DNA of 64,000 bases, taken from contig JAEVLN010000044.1 in NCBI GenBank assembly GCA_018350325.1, positions 297,172 to 361,171 on the forward strand, read 5' to 3'. Shown here one piece after another: positions 50,832-62,159 of this stretch. The notes beneath the pieces were generated by a model, which had not been told where the DNA came from, ran no database searches, and saw nothing but the letters and a program-made list of their open reading frames with translations. Within the stretch, counting starts at the first letter, position 1, and each line of letters opens with the position of its first letter. A program made the position numbers and the translations under genes. The stretch comes from Globodera rostochiensis (Eukaryota; Nematoda; Chromadorea; Rhabditida; Heteroderidae).

Positions 50832-51830
50832 CAGTGTTTTGCTGTTCCAGCTTGGCCTGTTCTGTTCCTGTTCTGTTCCTGTTCTGTTCTGTTCTAAGAT
50901 TTCAGAACAGCACAGGAACAGGAACAGATTTAAAATCCTTGGAACAGGAACAGAACAGGAACAGAACAGGCCAAGCTAGAACAGAGTAAAAATTGAAGAA
51001 TTGAACTTGATTGAGTAATATATTTAAAATTTTCCAAGAATCCATTGTGATCTCACGTGGCGCAGTGGTTAAACTGAGTGACGTGATTCAATTTTGTCTA
51101 AGGTTCAACTTTATCTAGTGAAAATCTTTTTATTTAATTTTTTTTCGTATAATGGTGAGTGATGCCTGGGGCTGTGGTTCGAACCCCCGACTTTTTTAAC
51201 AATTCCATCAAAATCTTAAAAAAAATTCCCCGCACCCCTCCCAATTCTAAAAAGCTTCAAAAAATGGTTGCAAATCCCTTAACAAATTAAGTCAAAAATT
51301 CAAAATTTTCTCGGCGGCGCCTATCGGCACCGCCGACCCCCCTCCCTCCAGAAGAAAGCAGAAGTGCCAAAAAATTATTTAATTTTTTCACTAAAATTGC
51401 TCCCCGTTCTCAAAATTCTGTCGTCCCCAACCCTCGATATGACCAACCCCGACATCCCCGGCTCCCAGGGGGTCGAGGAGCAACCTTATAAACCTAACTT
51501 AAAATATTTTGGTAAAAGTCTCGGATTTTTGGGAGTCAATTCTCGAGTCTCGGGGGCAACTCTTGGTAAAGTTAGGTCTCGAGCATCACTAGGAAGTGAT
51601 TGAACACATTGTCCAATGCATCATCAATTAAAATTTCAGACTGAATTTCACTCGGAAAAATTTTGATTTGGAACAGTCTAAGTAAGAACAGTTTACTCTG
51701 TTCTGTTCCTGTTCCTGTTCTGTTCTCGAGCTCGGAACAGAACAGGAACAGAACAGATAGGCTGTTCTAAAATTTGAGAACAGAACAGGAACAGGAACAG
51801 ATCCAAAATTGTTGGAACAGCAAAACACTG
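50832..51830. mobile_element. hAT-like element with 'GAACAGGAACAG' core, 999 bp, with nested insertions
   Basis: The ends CAGTGTTTTGCTGTTCCA and TGGAACAGCAAAACACTG are an exact 18-bp inverted repeat. A perfect duplication CTCATAAC flanks it (50824-50831 and 51831-51838). The terminal 150-170 bp on each side repeat TGTTCTGTTCC / GGAACAGAACA. The central 51000-51650 is different: a tRNA-like segment, a copy of the GGCGCC-core element (51313-51334) and a CTCGAG-rich fragment (51470-51600). Several insertions appear to have nested inside one MITE. Confidence 0.9.
51052..51192 (+). other. tRNA-like (possible SINE-derived) segment
   Basis: TGGCGCAGTGG at 51058-51068 matches a Pol III A box, and GGTTCGAACCC at 51176-51186 matches a B box. 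The boxes are about 118 nt apart, too far for a tRNA, and no acceptor stem can be drawn. This may be a tRNA-derived SINE fragment or a chance pair. It lies within the nested centre of the 50832-51830 element. Confidence 0.3.
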
Positions 51831-52207
51831 CTCATAACTTGCTTCTAATCGCGTTGCTCCCGCGCAAATTAGAGAGGGAGAGGAGTCGATTGGGTATATG
51901 ATTCGTCGAAAAACATATTTTATATTCTAGTCATGAAATTCTTCCAGGTCTAATGATTACGAAAGACAAAAAGTAAGTCCATTTCGGACTTCGGAATTTA
52001 AGGAAAACAAAAAGTCGATTCTGAGCAGTCCAAAATTCACTGCTGCATAAAAAAGAAAAAACAATCGTAGTCCAACATAAAACAATTTTTAATTTATAAA
52101 CAATTATTATATATTAACAGGGGTGAATAAGATGACAATGACATTAAGTATCTAATGTGTTAGACTTGTATGAAATAAACACTTTATAGGCACACATATG
52201 TAGGCCT

Positions 52208-55200
52208 TCACTGATAATTGCCTTTGACGATGGCGATCAAACCACGCTGAAAAATTAAATTATGAACAATTAATTATTAAATTAAAATTCCACTCAGAAA
52301 ACTATAACCGCTAAAAAGTGACGTTTTAACATTTTTTGTCTTTCGTTCAATTCAATTTTTGTAACCAGCCAAAGAACCAACTTTTAGACAGATGAGGCTT
52401 TTTCCTCAGCTTTTGAAAAATCTGCGCCCCATGATTTTAACTTACCTTGTAATCGCCCGAACATTCGTCTGCGATCGAATCCACCAACGATTTACCGTAC
52501 ATTTCTTGGTATGCCCTGCGAATGTCGGCCAAGTCGATTTCGGAGCGAGTGACGATCAAACGAATCTGAAAGAAGCATGGGATGAAATTACGTTGAATTC
52601 CTCCGTACCAAATCTGTCTCACGAGTACTTTGTCCCTGTAATTTTAAAAGGTTAAAAACAATAAATCTATAAGAAAATGATAACAAACCCTTAAGGAGTT
52701 GTAGATCAGTTCGGCAAAATATTTAGCACGGTTTCGAATGCGCTTTACCAATGTGAGATGTATGTCGCAAATGTCCCCGCTGAGAAATTTAGAGTTACAG
52801 TCATTGCATTCCACTTTCCCTTTACATGAATTCGCTACGAATTGCCTTCTCGATGCTGTTTCCATGTTGTTTGTGGTATTCATCGAAAAGCTACAGAATG
52901 AAAACCAACCATATCACTCCATATTCAAAGGCACATACCAAGCGAAGCTGACAGAAATTCTGTGCTGACAGAATGAAGTTGAAAGCACTATCATCAGCGC
53001 CGAGACGGGACACACTCCCATGGCATAGTTTTTGCACTTCCTGAAATTTTTTCCGTTTACTTTACAATTTTGAAAAGATTCGCCTGTTTAGCCTTTGCCC
53101 GATCAATATTAATCTGTTGGTCACGTACACCCGAACACAGAGAAATGAGTAAACGCTTGAAGTAGCCAGATGTATCGCGGACTATGTCGCACTCCAGGTC
53201 TGAGTTGAACATTCCTCTGAATAGAAAAGCATGGTAATTTTCATTTTTTCAATCCATACCACCGCGGTTGGGCGGGATTCCGTGTTGTTCTAAAAAAACT
53301 TTACCGATAAGCCAGTTTGATAGCGTGGATATGTGCGTTCATTCGAGTGGTCATAATTCTTTAAAATATTTGGTCTCAAATAAATGAAAAATGTAAATAC
53401 AAAGGACCCACTCAATCAACACTTCTTTAGTACGAAGGCCCTAAAATCAAAAACACATATTGACTAATAATTATCACAGGCCTTCATCGCGTGACGCAAT
53501 TGCGTTGCATCGTAACACACCGGAAGTTCCATCAGCGCCATAATCAGATTATCAAAGCCACTCCGTAGTTTATTCTTCAATTCCCTTATCAAGCCTTTGC
53601 CGTACATTTGATAGAACACATTGATCACCTAAATTTTATTCAGTTTTTTGTTTGGAAAAATTTTTTCTATTTTACTTCTTGCCGTTGCGCGTTGTTGCAG
53701 TTGATCAGCGTTTGAATCACCTTCTCTCTGTCACAGAGAACTCCATTTATCTCATCACTCAACAGCTCAGCGGTTCCTTGTGCGTTGAAGTTGGGATTGG
53801 CACGGATCGTTGGGGCGCCTTTTCCTGCAAAGTTTAAAAAACTTTAAAAAATCAAAAACAATAAATCCACTTGGCAGCTGCTCATATTGCGTGCGTTGCT
53901 GTTCGAAGCTGTTGGGCGTTGGAGCTGCACCTTCATATAACGCTCCTTGCTGTTGAGCATTGCCTTGCTGATGTTGAGAATGACCTTGCTGCCGTGGAGG
54001 AGAGTCCAAATGCGGTTGAGCAGGACCTTGCTGTTGCTGCATATGGCTTTGCTTCTGTAGAAGAGCGTCCAGCTGTTGTTGAAGATGGCCTTGATGCTGT
54101 TGAGAACGACCTTAGAACGGCTTTGTTGTTGAGGAGACCAACTGTTGTTAGAACGACCTTGTTGTTGCTGACTATGGCTTTGCTGCTGTTGAGAACGGCT
54201 TTGTTGCTGTCGAGGAGAATCCAACTGCTGTTGCTGCATATGGCTTTGCTTCTGTAGAAGTGTGTCCAACTGCTGTTGAAGATGGCCTTGATGCTGTTGA
54301 GAACGACCTTGCTGTTGAGAACGGCTTTGTTGCTGTTGAGGAGAGTCCAACTGATGTTGAACAGGACCTTGTTGTTGCTGCATATGGCTTTGCTTCTGTA
54401 GAAGAGTGTCCAGCTGTTGTTGAAGATGTCCTTGATGATGTTGAGAACGACCTTAGAACGGCTTCGTTGTTGAAGAGAGACCAACTGTTGTTAGAACGAC
54501 CTTGTTGTTGCTGACTATGGCTTTGCTGCTGTTGAGAACGGCTTTGTTGCTGTTGAGGAGAGTCCAACTGATGTTGAGCAGGACCTTGTTGTTGCTGCAT
54601 ATGGCTTTGCTTCTGTAGAAGTGTGTCCAACTGCTGTTGAAGATGGCCTTGATGCTGTTGAGAACGACCTTGCTGTTGAGAACGGCTTTGTTGCTGTTGA
54701 GGAAAGTCCAACTGCTGTTGAGAACGGCTTTGTTGCTGTTGAGGAGAGTTTAACTGATGTTGAGCAGGATCTTGTTGTTGCTGCATATGGCTTTGCTTCT
54801 GTAGAAGTGTGTCCAACTGCTGTTGAAGATGGCCTTGATGCTGTTGAGAACGACCTTGCTGTTGAGAACGGCTTTGTTGCTGTTGAGGAGAGTCCAACTG
54901 ATGTTGAACAGGACCTTGTTGTTGCTGCATATGGCTTTGCTTCTGTAGAAGAGTGTCCAGCTGTTGTTGAAGATGGCCTTGATGATGTTGAGAACGACCT
55001 TAGAACGGCTTCGTTGTTGAAGAGAGACCAACTGTTGTTAGAACGACCTTGTTGTTGCTGACTATGGCTTTGCTGCTGTTGAGAACGGCTTTGTTGCTGT
55101 TGAGGAGAGTCCAACTGATGTTGAGCAGGACCTTGCTGTTGCTGCATATGGCTTTGCTTCTGTAGAAGAGTGTCCAGCTGTTGTTGAAGATGGCCTTGAT

Positions 55201-55886
55201 GATGTTGAGAACGACCTTAGAACGGCTTTGTTGTTGAAGAGAGCCCAACTGTTGTTAGAACGACCTTGTTGTTGCTGACTATGGCTTTGTTGCTGTCGAG
55301 GAGAGTCCAACTGCTGTTGAGCAGGACCTTGCTGTTGAGAACGGCTTTGTTGCTGTTGATTTCCCTGTTGCTGTTGAGAAAGGCCTTGTTGCTGTTGAGG
55401 AGAGTCCAACTGCTGTTGAGAACGGCTTTGTTGCTGTTGAGGAGAGTCCAACTGCTGTTGAGCAGGACCTTGTTGTTGAGAACGGCTTTGTTGCTGTTGA
55501 GGAGAGTCCAACTGCTGTTGAGCAGGACCTTGCTGTTGAGAACGGCTTTGTTGCTGTTGATTTCCCTGTTGCTGTTGAGAAAGGCCTTGTTGCTGTTGAG
55601 GAAAGTCCAACTGCTGTTGAGCATTGCCTTGCTGCTGTTGATTTCCCTGTCGCTGTTGAGAAAGGCCTTGTTGCTGTTGAGGAAAGTCCAACTGCTGTTG
55701 AGAACGGCTTTGTTGCTGTTGAGGAAAATTCAACTGCTGTTGAGAATTGTCTTGCTGCTGCTGTTGATTGCCCTGTTGCTGTTGAGTATAGTCCTGCTGT
55801 TGATGAGGATAGGCGGTTGCATGACCTGATCGCTGCTGATCAAAATTGCTATCACCCTCGTAATAAGATCGATTGGTGTTGGGCAT
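52208..55886 (-). CDS. Annexin with giant Q-rich N-terminal repeat domain
   Basis: Phospholipid-binding annexin. Start [20 protein letters not shown] at 55886. Five Q-rich exons, 55886-55265, 55215-55048, 54998-54501, 54451-54158 and 54110-53871, all end in phase 1 and join through introns of 49, 49, 49 and 47 nt. They give about 607 residues of repeats such as [20 protein letters not shown] and [17 protein letters not shown]. The annexin core starts at 53824 ([20 protein letters not shown]): repeat 1 [20 protein letters not shown], repeat 2 [16 protein letters not shown], repeat 3 [11 protein letters not shown] with [13 protein letters not shown], repeat 4 [20 protein letters not shown]; end [12 protein letters not shown], stop 52208-52210. 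Type-II calcium loops (GxGT) are degenerate (GLRT, RLGA). Most core exon borders are approximate. The N-terminus is far longer than in annexins A7/A11. Confidence 0.88.
53881..55830. repeat. Coding tandem repeats (Q/S/R/H/L-rich) with embedded introns
   Basis: On the minus strand the DNA consists of nested repeats. The smallest word is of the CAACAGCAACAAAGCCGTTC type. Higher-order units of about 220-290 nt contain GACACTCTTCTACAGAAGCA (QLDTLLQKQ) and a 47-49 nt GT...AG intron. Four such introns lie at 54111-54157, 54452-54500, 54999-55047 and 55216-55264. Unspliced, each intron throws the reading frame out and gives N/S/T-rich nonsense. Confidence 0.88.
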
Positions 55887-55899
55887 CTGTTGTTAAGTT

Positions 55900-56803
55900 A
55901 GTTTGTAGCTGGAACTCCGTAAATTAATATAACATTTCAAAAAATTAAACAGAGCCTAAAATTATCTCGGTCTCGGGTCTCGACTCGAGAAAAATACATT
56001 AACTAACGTAGAGAAAGAGTGAGGGAAGAAGTGGCAGAGAAAGAGAGAAAGGAAGGAGTGCGAGTGCGTAATGAGTGAGCCAGACAAAAAAAAACATTAA
56101 AAGCTGGGGTATTATGGTTTGCAACCAAAATTTAAACGGCATCATGTGGTTCCGACAGTAAGTGATTTCGACAGTGCCACTGTTAAAAATTCTGTAATTT
56201 TCCAAGAAGTCTAAAATTCGTATTTTTAGGCATTTCGACCCACGTAATGATATAAAATCCCTGAAAAAGTAAAAAATTCGAACAATTCAAAAAAAATCTG
56301 TAATTTTCGAGGCAAGCCTAAAAATGCATTTTTTTAGCAAAGGATAACGTACAGGTCTAAAAAGCATTTAGAAGTTGAAAATTCGATTTTATAGAATTTT
56401 GATTAAAATGCGTGAAAATCCGTCGACATCATTTTTGAATTTAGCGTTTTTTTCTTTACTTTTCTCACTTTTTTTTCGTGTCAAAAACAAAATTTTAAAC
56501 GAAACAAAAAAACCCAAATCTTAAATAAAAGACGGAAACGGATTTGACCCCCCCAAAAAAGGGCATTTCGCAGCAGAGGGGGAAACGAAATAGGGATAAA
56601 ATTAGAATCATAACATAATTGTGTACTTCCTAGCGGTTGGTGCGCCGTAGGCAAAATTTTGGTTTTGCGACCAAACTTCACCGGCGCCAAACGACAGCGC
56701 CCAAACTTCCGCTCCTTAGGAGGGAGTCTAACCTGCTGGCTTTCCAACACACGAGATTTTTTGTTAACTTGATTTTGATAATTTAGCTCGGTTACTAATT
56801 ACT
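55900..56803. other. Intergenic region upstream of annexin and PTCD3
   Basis: Divergent promoter space. Bases 55965-55990 (ctcggtctcgggtctcgactcgag) are a fragment of the CTCGAG-type MITE family. Bases 56490-56580 match the A-rich dispersed repeat. No gene seen. Confidence 0.5.
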
Positions 56804-59323
56804 ATGGGTGCTTCTAAACTTATGAACATGAGATTTCGTCGCTTATTTCTGCCTTTTCGGTACAACCACAACTTTGTTAGCGTTAAGCATATTCCTTTTG
56901 CTATTCCTGAACCTATTCAGGTTATGTTATTAGTTCTTGGCGTATCTTCGCTAATTGTATGTTTAAGCGTTCTCCAACTGATCTGTTGGAAGCACTAGCC
57001 AACACTGTTAAAGACGACGAAACCTCATCGCACTTTGGATTAATTGATGATCCGATAACGATTCCGACAAGCTCAACTAGCAAAAAAATCTATTTGATGT
57101 CAAGGGTATGCCTACTCCTTAAATTATTCGAAAAAGATGATGTTACAATCCGGCTTAAGGAACTTGGCCGACGGACTGCGCGTAAATTGGTGGAAGAATG
57201 GCCTACGCTATTTATGTTTGATCGCGACACACCCGAATTAAGCGCATTTAGACCTCAGAAGCCATTAGACCCCTCATTAGTGGAACCGAATGAAGAAAAC
57301 CTGCGAAAAATGATCATGGACAGACGAGTGCCCGATGCAATAAAGCTTTACCAAAATATTGCTGGGAATGATGAGAACAAAGCTGATGTCTCCAAAACAT
57401 TGAAGGTACAATATTTGTGTTTGCTTTAGGTTTTTTAAGTTTTTTTGAGCGGGAGTGGGGTGGTCACTCAGCTGTCTAAATGGTAAATTTGTTTTTATAG
57501 TGGTATTCATGAACGGGTAATAATAATCAACTCTGAAGGCGAATTCGAAAAAGATGATATTGTCTTCTCAATTTTACATTTATTCGAGCAAAACGGCGGG
57601 TGGGGTACTGTTTTCCACTTTCAAATACCTATAGAAAATTAAAAAAATAAAAACATCGATATTCTATGGAATTTTTTGAAGACTTAACACGGTTTAATTC
57701 GGCCGAATTTCAGTTGCATCTCTTTCGTTTGGCTTGTTATTACAACGAAGAGGATTTTCCGTTAACGGAATTTGAAGAATGGCATGCAATACGATATTTT
57801 TATTTGAGACAGAACGATTCAACTGAATGGAAGGAGGTTTGGCGACTTTGTTACTTAAACGAATTTTTATTGTCAGGGGGGAATTGCGGAAAGGTTGTTT
57901 GCTGAATTGCCTAAGACCGAAGAGTTGTTTTCAACGCTTATTTGTGCTTTGTGTAAATTTCGCGGAGAATATTCTCTTCGCAGGGCGCGTGAACTTTATA
58001 AGGTTTTTCGTCTTGTTTAACGTTTTGTGTTAATTGCAAGCGATGAATTTGAGGAAATGACTTCCATCGGGTTGATTCCTTTCGAAGAGGCCTTCAATTC
58101 TTTGCTTTTTGCACGAGTTTCGCTTGATGACTCGGGCGTCTTTAATGTCAGCCATTGGCTGCAGGAAATGTCTCGGCTGGGAGTGCGTCCTTCAGTTCAA
58201 ACCTTTAATTCCGCCTTAAATTCTCTGCTGGTTTGCATAAAAATTTTTATGCTCATTACTTAGACTCTCTTTTAGTTGCCCGATTCTGTGAGACTGGGAG
58301 AAGTTGACAAACAGCAGCTCGTCAGTGACGGAACGGCTAAGGTAACAATCCAAGCTGAACATGAGGATGCATGCATTTTTTAAAAGCTTGACGGAATGCC
58401 GGGTGAATCTAAGGCTGCAAAAGCGTCGGATAAACAACGGTGGAAAGCGGCACTTGATCTCGTTTATGAAATGCGACGACAAAAGATCGAACCAACTTTG
58501 GAGACTTTTACTCACACACTTAGTTTAGCTTACTCAAGGGTGTGTTTTCACAATTTGATTGAGGATACGTTTTTCTTAAGACGGTGTTGGCGGGTCTGCT
58601 TGATGAAGTATTGTCATTATTAGAGGACAAACTGGCTCGCTCTGAGGACATCAAACGCACTGGAGAAAATGATGCGGTTTTCTACCGAGATGCAATGTTT
58701 ATTGCGCACGCACTGAACAATGAGGCGCAAATTGACCGTCTAATGAAGGTGTACAAATCGGACCACAACCAAGTCTTTTTCGAGTGTGATGATGTCGAGC
58801 AGAGGCCAGTTGGGGAAAGGAAGTAGGTTGGACTGGAATGGTTTAGCTTTTTCACAGAGTTCTTCTACTCAAAATTGGAAGTGCTGCCTTTGGAAGCATT
58901 TTACGTGCTTTACAAATCTTACATTCCTCGTCTGTTGGGAGTTCACTCTAGTCTGATTAAGGGAGTTTTGAGAACAATCAAAGAGGTTTTTTTTCTATCT
59001 CTTTATTTGCTTTGATGTCAATTTAAGAGAAAACCTGCGGAGTTTTGTTTCCCGCTGTTGAAACGCGTTGTCGAAGATTCCATCTCTTCTTCTCTCATAG
59101 CCTTCGATAGTTTCGCGTGTAGAATTTTGGTACAACTTAGTGATGTAAAACCGAGGGTAAGCAATCTTTTCAAAATTTATATTATTTAATTTTTTTATTT
59201 TAGTTACTTAATTTACCTGACTGGGAAAGTTACATGGAGTTGTGCAAAAAGGTGATTGACGTTATTGAGCGGTTGGACCTTCAGAAGATTGAGAAAGAAA
59301 ACTACAGGAAGGATAAGAAATAA
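56804..59323 (+). CDS. PTCD3 / mitochondrial ribosomal protein mS39 (PPR protein)
   Basis: Pentatricopeptide-repeat component of the mitochondrial small ribosomal subunit. Exon 1 is 56804-56920: basic, arginine-rich MNMRFRRLFLPFRYN, a likely mitochondrial targeting sequence. After a 47-nt intron, exon 2 starts at 56968: SPTDLLEALANTVKDDETSS, FGLIDDPITIPTSSTSKK, matching the ALASTVNRDTT...DDPYLMPASS block of human PTCD3. Then VPDAIKLYQNI, GGIAERLFAELPKTEELFST (57.88 kb), EMSRLGVRPSVQTFNSALNS (58.17 kb), LVYEMRRQKIEPTLETFTHT (58.46 kb), AMFIAHALNNEAQIDRLMKV (58.7 kb). C-terminal exons run FYSKLEVLPLEAFYVLYKSY through LDLQKIEKENYRKDKK, stop at 59321-59323. PPR units are visible as ...G(V/I)xPxxxTF. 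Several borders are approximate. The next gene starts 168 bp downstream on the same strand. Confidence 0.85.
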
Positions 59324-59491
59324 TATGTTAATTGGTTTGGTTATAACTGTTTGTGCATATTTTTAAATTCCAATTTTGTTTCCATCCGAATTGATTGTGA
59401 TGGTTTACCAATTCGTAATATCTTTTGAGTCACCGTGCCTTTTACATGGGTTCACTGACTGAGTTTTGTGTTTCAAAACAAAGGCTGTGTC

Positions 59492-61808
59492 ATGGCATTC
59501 TGCACTCGTCCAATCTCGCCGATTCTGACCGAAAGCAAAAACAGGCAGAAGGAATTGGTTTTGGATCGGGACAAGGTTTGCCTCCGAATTTACGAATGAG
59601 CCAACCAGTATCTTTTTCAGATCCATCGTGTTGTACTGAATACACAGGCAAATTGTGTGCTTTCCCATGTCGTTTCGACAAGTTGCGTTTGGTTCAAACT
59701 CTCCAATCACATCACGGACCGACTTCAACTTACCCGGTTTGTGCGGGTTAAGCCTTCGTTGCATCATTCTACTATATTTAGAGATCAGTTGAAAAAACTG
59801 GACGCAAGCAAGACACTCGAAAGTGAGTTTGCTTGATAATATAATTGACGGGATAGCGTTCATCTATTTTGTTGCATTGTTATTTAATTTAATGAATATC
59901 CACTTGTTAAGGCTTCCAATATGTGATGGCTCCCCTCAACGAAAATACATACGGGAGAGGTCGTGTGCTGAGTTGGAATGATACTAATCAGCGCATTGTG
60001 TATGTGCATTTTATCGATGAGGGGTACGGCGCATGGATGTATAAGGTAATGTGAAGGCTTAAGCTGGCGGATATTCGTTTAATTTGAACATTTAGGACTG
60101 TATAGCTCTGATGGAGCCGGTTTTTTTCTCACACCCCTGGCAGGCATTTCCAATTTCTTTGTTCAAAACGTCCAAATTGATAAACACAACGAGGTTTGCC
60201 GTTCAATTTTTCAATATGCGGAGAAAGTCCCTTGGTTTTAAAGGGAAGTGTTGGTTCGCATTCTGAAGGAATTTCCGTTCTTCTATTTGATTCCGGCCAT
60301 GGGCAGCCCGCGTACTGCGATGGCGAACAATTATTACGACCATATCAGGGTAATTTTCACTAAAAGGGGCGCGTATTGCGTTCATGATTACACTTTTGAG
60401 GCTGAAGTATTTGCTTTGAAATCAGTGGAAAGCGAAACAACGGAACAAGACAATAAAACCGTGTCCATATTGCACCTTTTGACGCTTTCTTACCTACCAG
60501 AGAAGCAATCGATAATTCGCCGCGCAGTGTTTGAGGCCAGACAGGTCCCACTGGTGAAGCAAGAAATGATAGAGGAATTAACGGTGCCTTTTGTTATACC
60601 CTTCACTCGAACCGATTATAAAAATTTAAAAAAATCTCTAGGATGAGGCACTTTCGTCAATTCCGGAATGGCGTAAATCTTTCCCTCTGGAGTCCATCTC
60701 GACGAGTGATTGTGGTTTGAGCAGCCAAATGGCCCAAGCCAAATTGAACGATGATAATTGGGGTCTCCGTGCGGAAGTACCGTCACTTTCAAAGAAGTGG
60801 CTAGAAGAAAACTGCTCCTCTGAACGGGAGTTGGGGATGTTTAGAATTTGTATTGATTGGAATTCCTTGGCAAGTGTCTCCCTTTCCCTTCGCGCAGTTT
60901 CTCTCAAAACAGTTTTTAGAAGTCTCCCCACGAATTCTATGCATTCGCGCTTAAGCAACCTTCCAAGAGCGATACTTCGGTGGAAGTGCGTAAGGATCCG
61001 GTCAGAGCGTTGTTCGAATACCAAATAGCGTTGGCGGACCAATTAGACGCGTAACTCAATTTTTCTTAATAAAAAGTATTATTATCTTTAGCTTCTATGG
61101 AAAGCCAGAAATTCGTCGGCAATTTGAGCCTCATGACATTGCCTTGCAGCTCAAGACGGGTCCGGTGTTCGCAATTCTCAAAAGCAATAAAAATGTATTC
61201 ACCGGGAGAGAGGACGGCACCTTTCGCCGTGTTCAAATTATTAGCATTCGAAATTTGAGTACTGCAGCGGATTTTGGCAACGAATTTTGTCGCATAGTGA
61301 GTGTTGCAAAGGAAGGAATGCCAAAAAGGGTCCATAATTAAAAAATCTTTAAGCGTTATATCGATGTTGGTGGGAGTGAGATTGTGCCCCTTTCCGGGTT
61401 GTTGCGAATGCATCCGGACCACAGCAAGATTGTGCCGATTTGCATGCAACTAACATTGGAGAGTATTAACCCACCAAACAGAGCAAGCGAATGGCTTTCC
61501 AAAGAATGCATCTTTTTTCGAAGCTTGATCCGAACGGACAGGGCAATGAGCTGTCGAATTCGGCCTTTGATCCAAAGGTTTGACTACGCCTTGGATTTTC
61601 ACACCGAAATCCATTTTTTGACAGCTCCACCTATCAGCCAACCAGCTACAATTCCTCTCCGCACAGATGGATCGGAGTGTTTGGAGTCGGCTCTTTGGTC
61701 AATGGGAATTTGCGTGTAGAAGAGCAAATGGTCAAAGGCGTCGTCAAGCAGGAAGGAATTCGAGAGACGATGGCTGCGTGGTCCAACCTCGGGAACGGGT
61801 ACCATTGA
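59492..61808 (+). CDS. Protein with two extended Tudor domains
   Basis: Tudor domains bind methylated arginine or lysine, often on Argonaute-pathway proteins. Start MAFCTRPISPILTESKNRQK at 59492. A 45-nt intron (59576-59620) leads to VLSHVVSTSCVWFKLSNHIT, then after another intron SFQYVMAPLNENTYGRGRVL, IVYVHFIDEGYGAWMYKDCI and PWQAFPISLFKTSKLIN: Tudor 1 with its flanking SN-like half. Next EVLVRILKEFPFFYLIPAMG (60.26 kb), then, after an intron ending TCTCTAG, DEALSSIPEWRKSFPLESIS (60.65 kb). Tudor 2: KSPHEFYAFALKQPSK (60.92 kb), ADQLDAFYGKPEIRRQF, IALQLKTGPVFAILK (61.1 kb), RYIDVGGSEIVPLSGLLRMH (61.35 kb). The last exon(s), 61.45-61.81 kb, have an unresolved phase; a likely end is RETMAAWSNLGNGYH-stop at 61808. 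The exact orthologue (for example EKL-1 or a TDRD) cannot be fixed. Confidence 0.78.
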
Positions 61809-62159
61809 CAAACGGAATTTGTCCTTTTGGCATTCTGGGAATTTGTTCTTATTTATAAGAAAAAATGTACTCCTGTTTTGGCTTAACGTTTTTATTTTAT
61901 TGGGTTTGGAGGGTTTTCTTATAATTTTTGTCTATTATTCGAAAAGAGAAAATTTTAAAGCGAATTCTTTAATTTCCTTCTCCAAACCCGAATGAATGGG
62001 ATCGCTGTTATTATTTTATTCCACTTTAAGATTTAAGGCGGTCCTACTTTTTTCTCATTCATTTCGAATGTTTTTCCTTTTGCTTTTCATGACTAACGTT
62101 AATTAATTTTTGTTCGCAATTTGTGTGTTATAAATTTGATTGGACGAGTGATCGTCGAG
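61809..62159. other. 3' flank, no gene seen
   Basis: AT-rich sequence after the Tudor gene, with no coding or RNA feature I can support. The last eight bases TCGTCGAG are the left target duplication of the following element. Confidence 0.45.

Noticed and set aside
51052..51192. A functional tRNA gene
   Set aside because: A and B boxes are too far apart and no cloverleaf or acceptor stem can be drawn.
53844..55248. N/S/T-rich and L-rich proteins in alternative frames over the Q-repeats, including a plus-strand leucine-rich frame
   Set aside because: These arise from reading through the four small introns or from antisense of CAA/CAG repeats. The spliced Q-rich frame is phase-consistent and leads into a clear annexin core.
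59405..59863. Minus-strand 152-codon frame as a gene
   Set aside because: The plus strand gives a spliced frame through here (VLSHVVSTSCVWFKLSNHIT) that continues into a Tudor domain, so the minus frame is a shadow.
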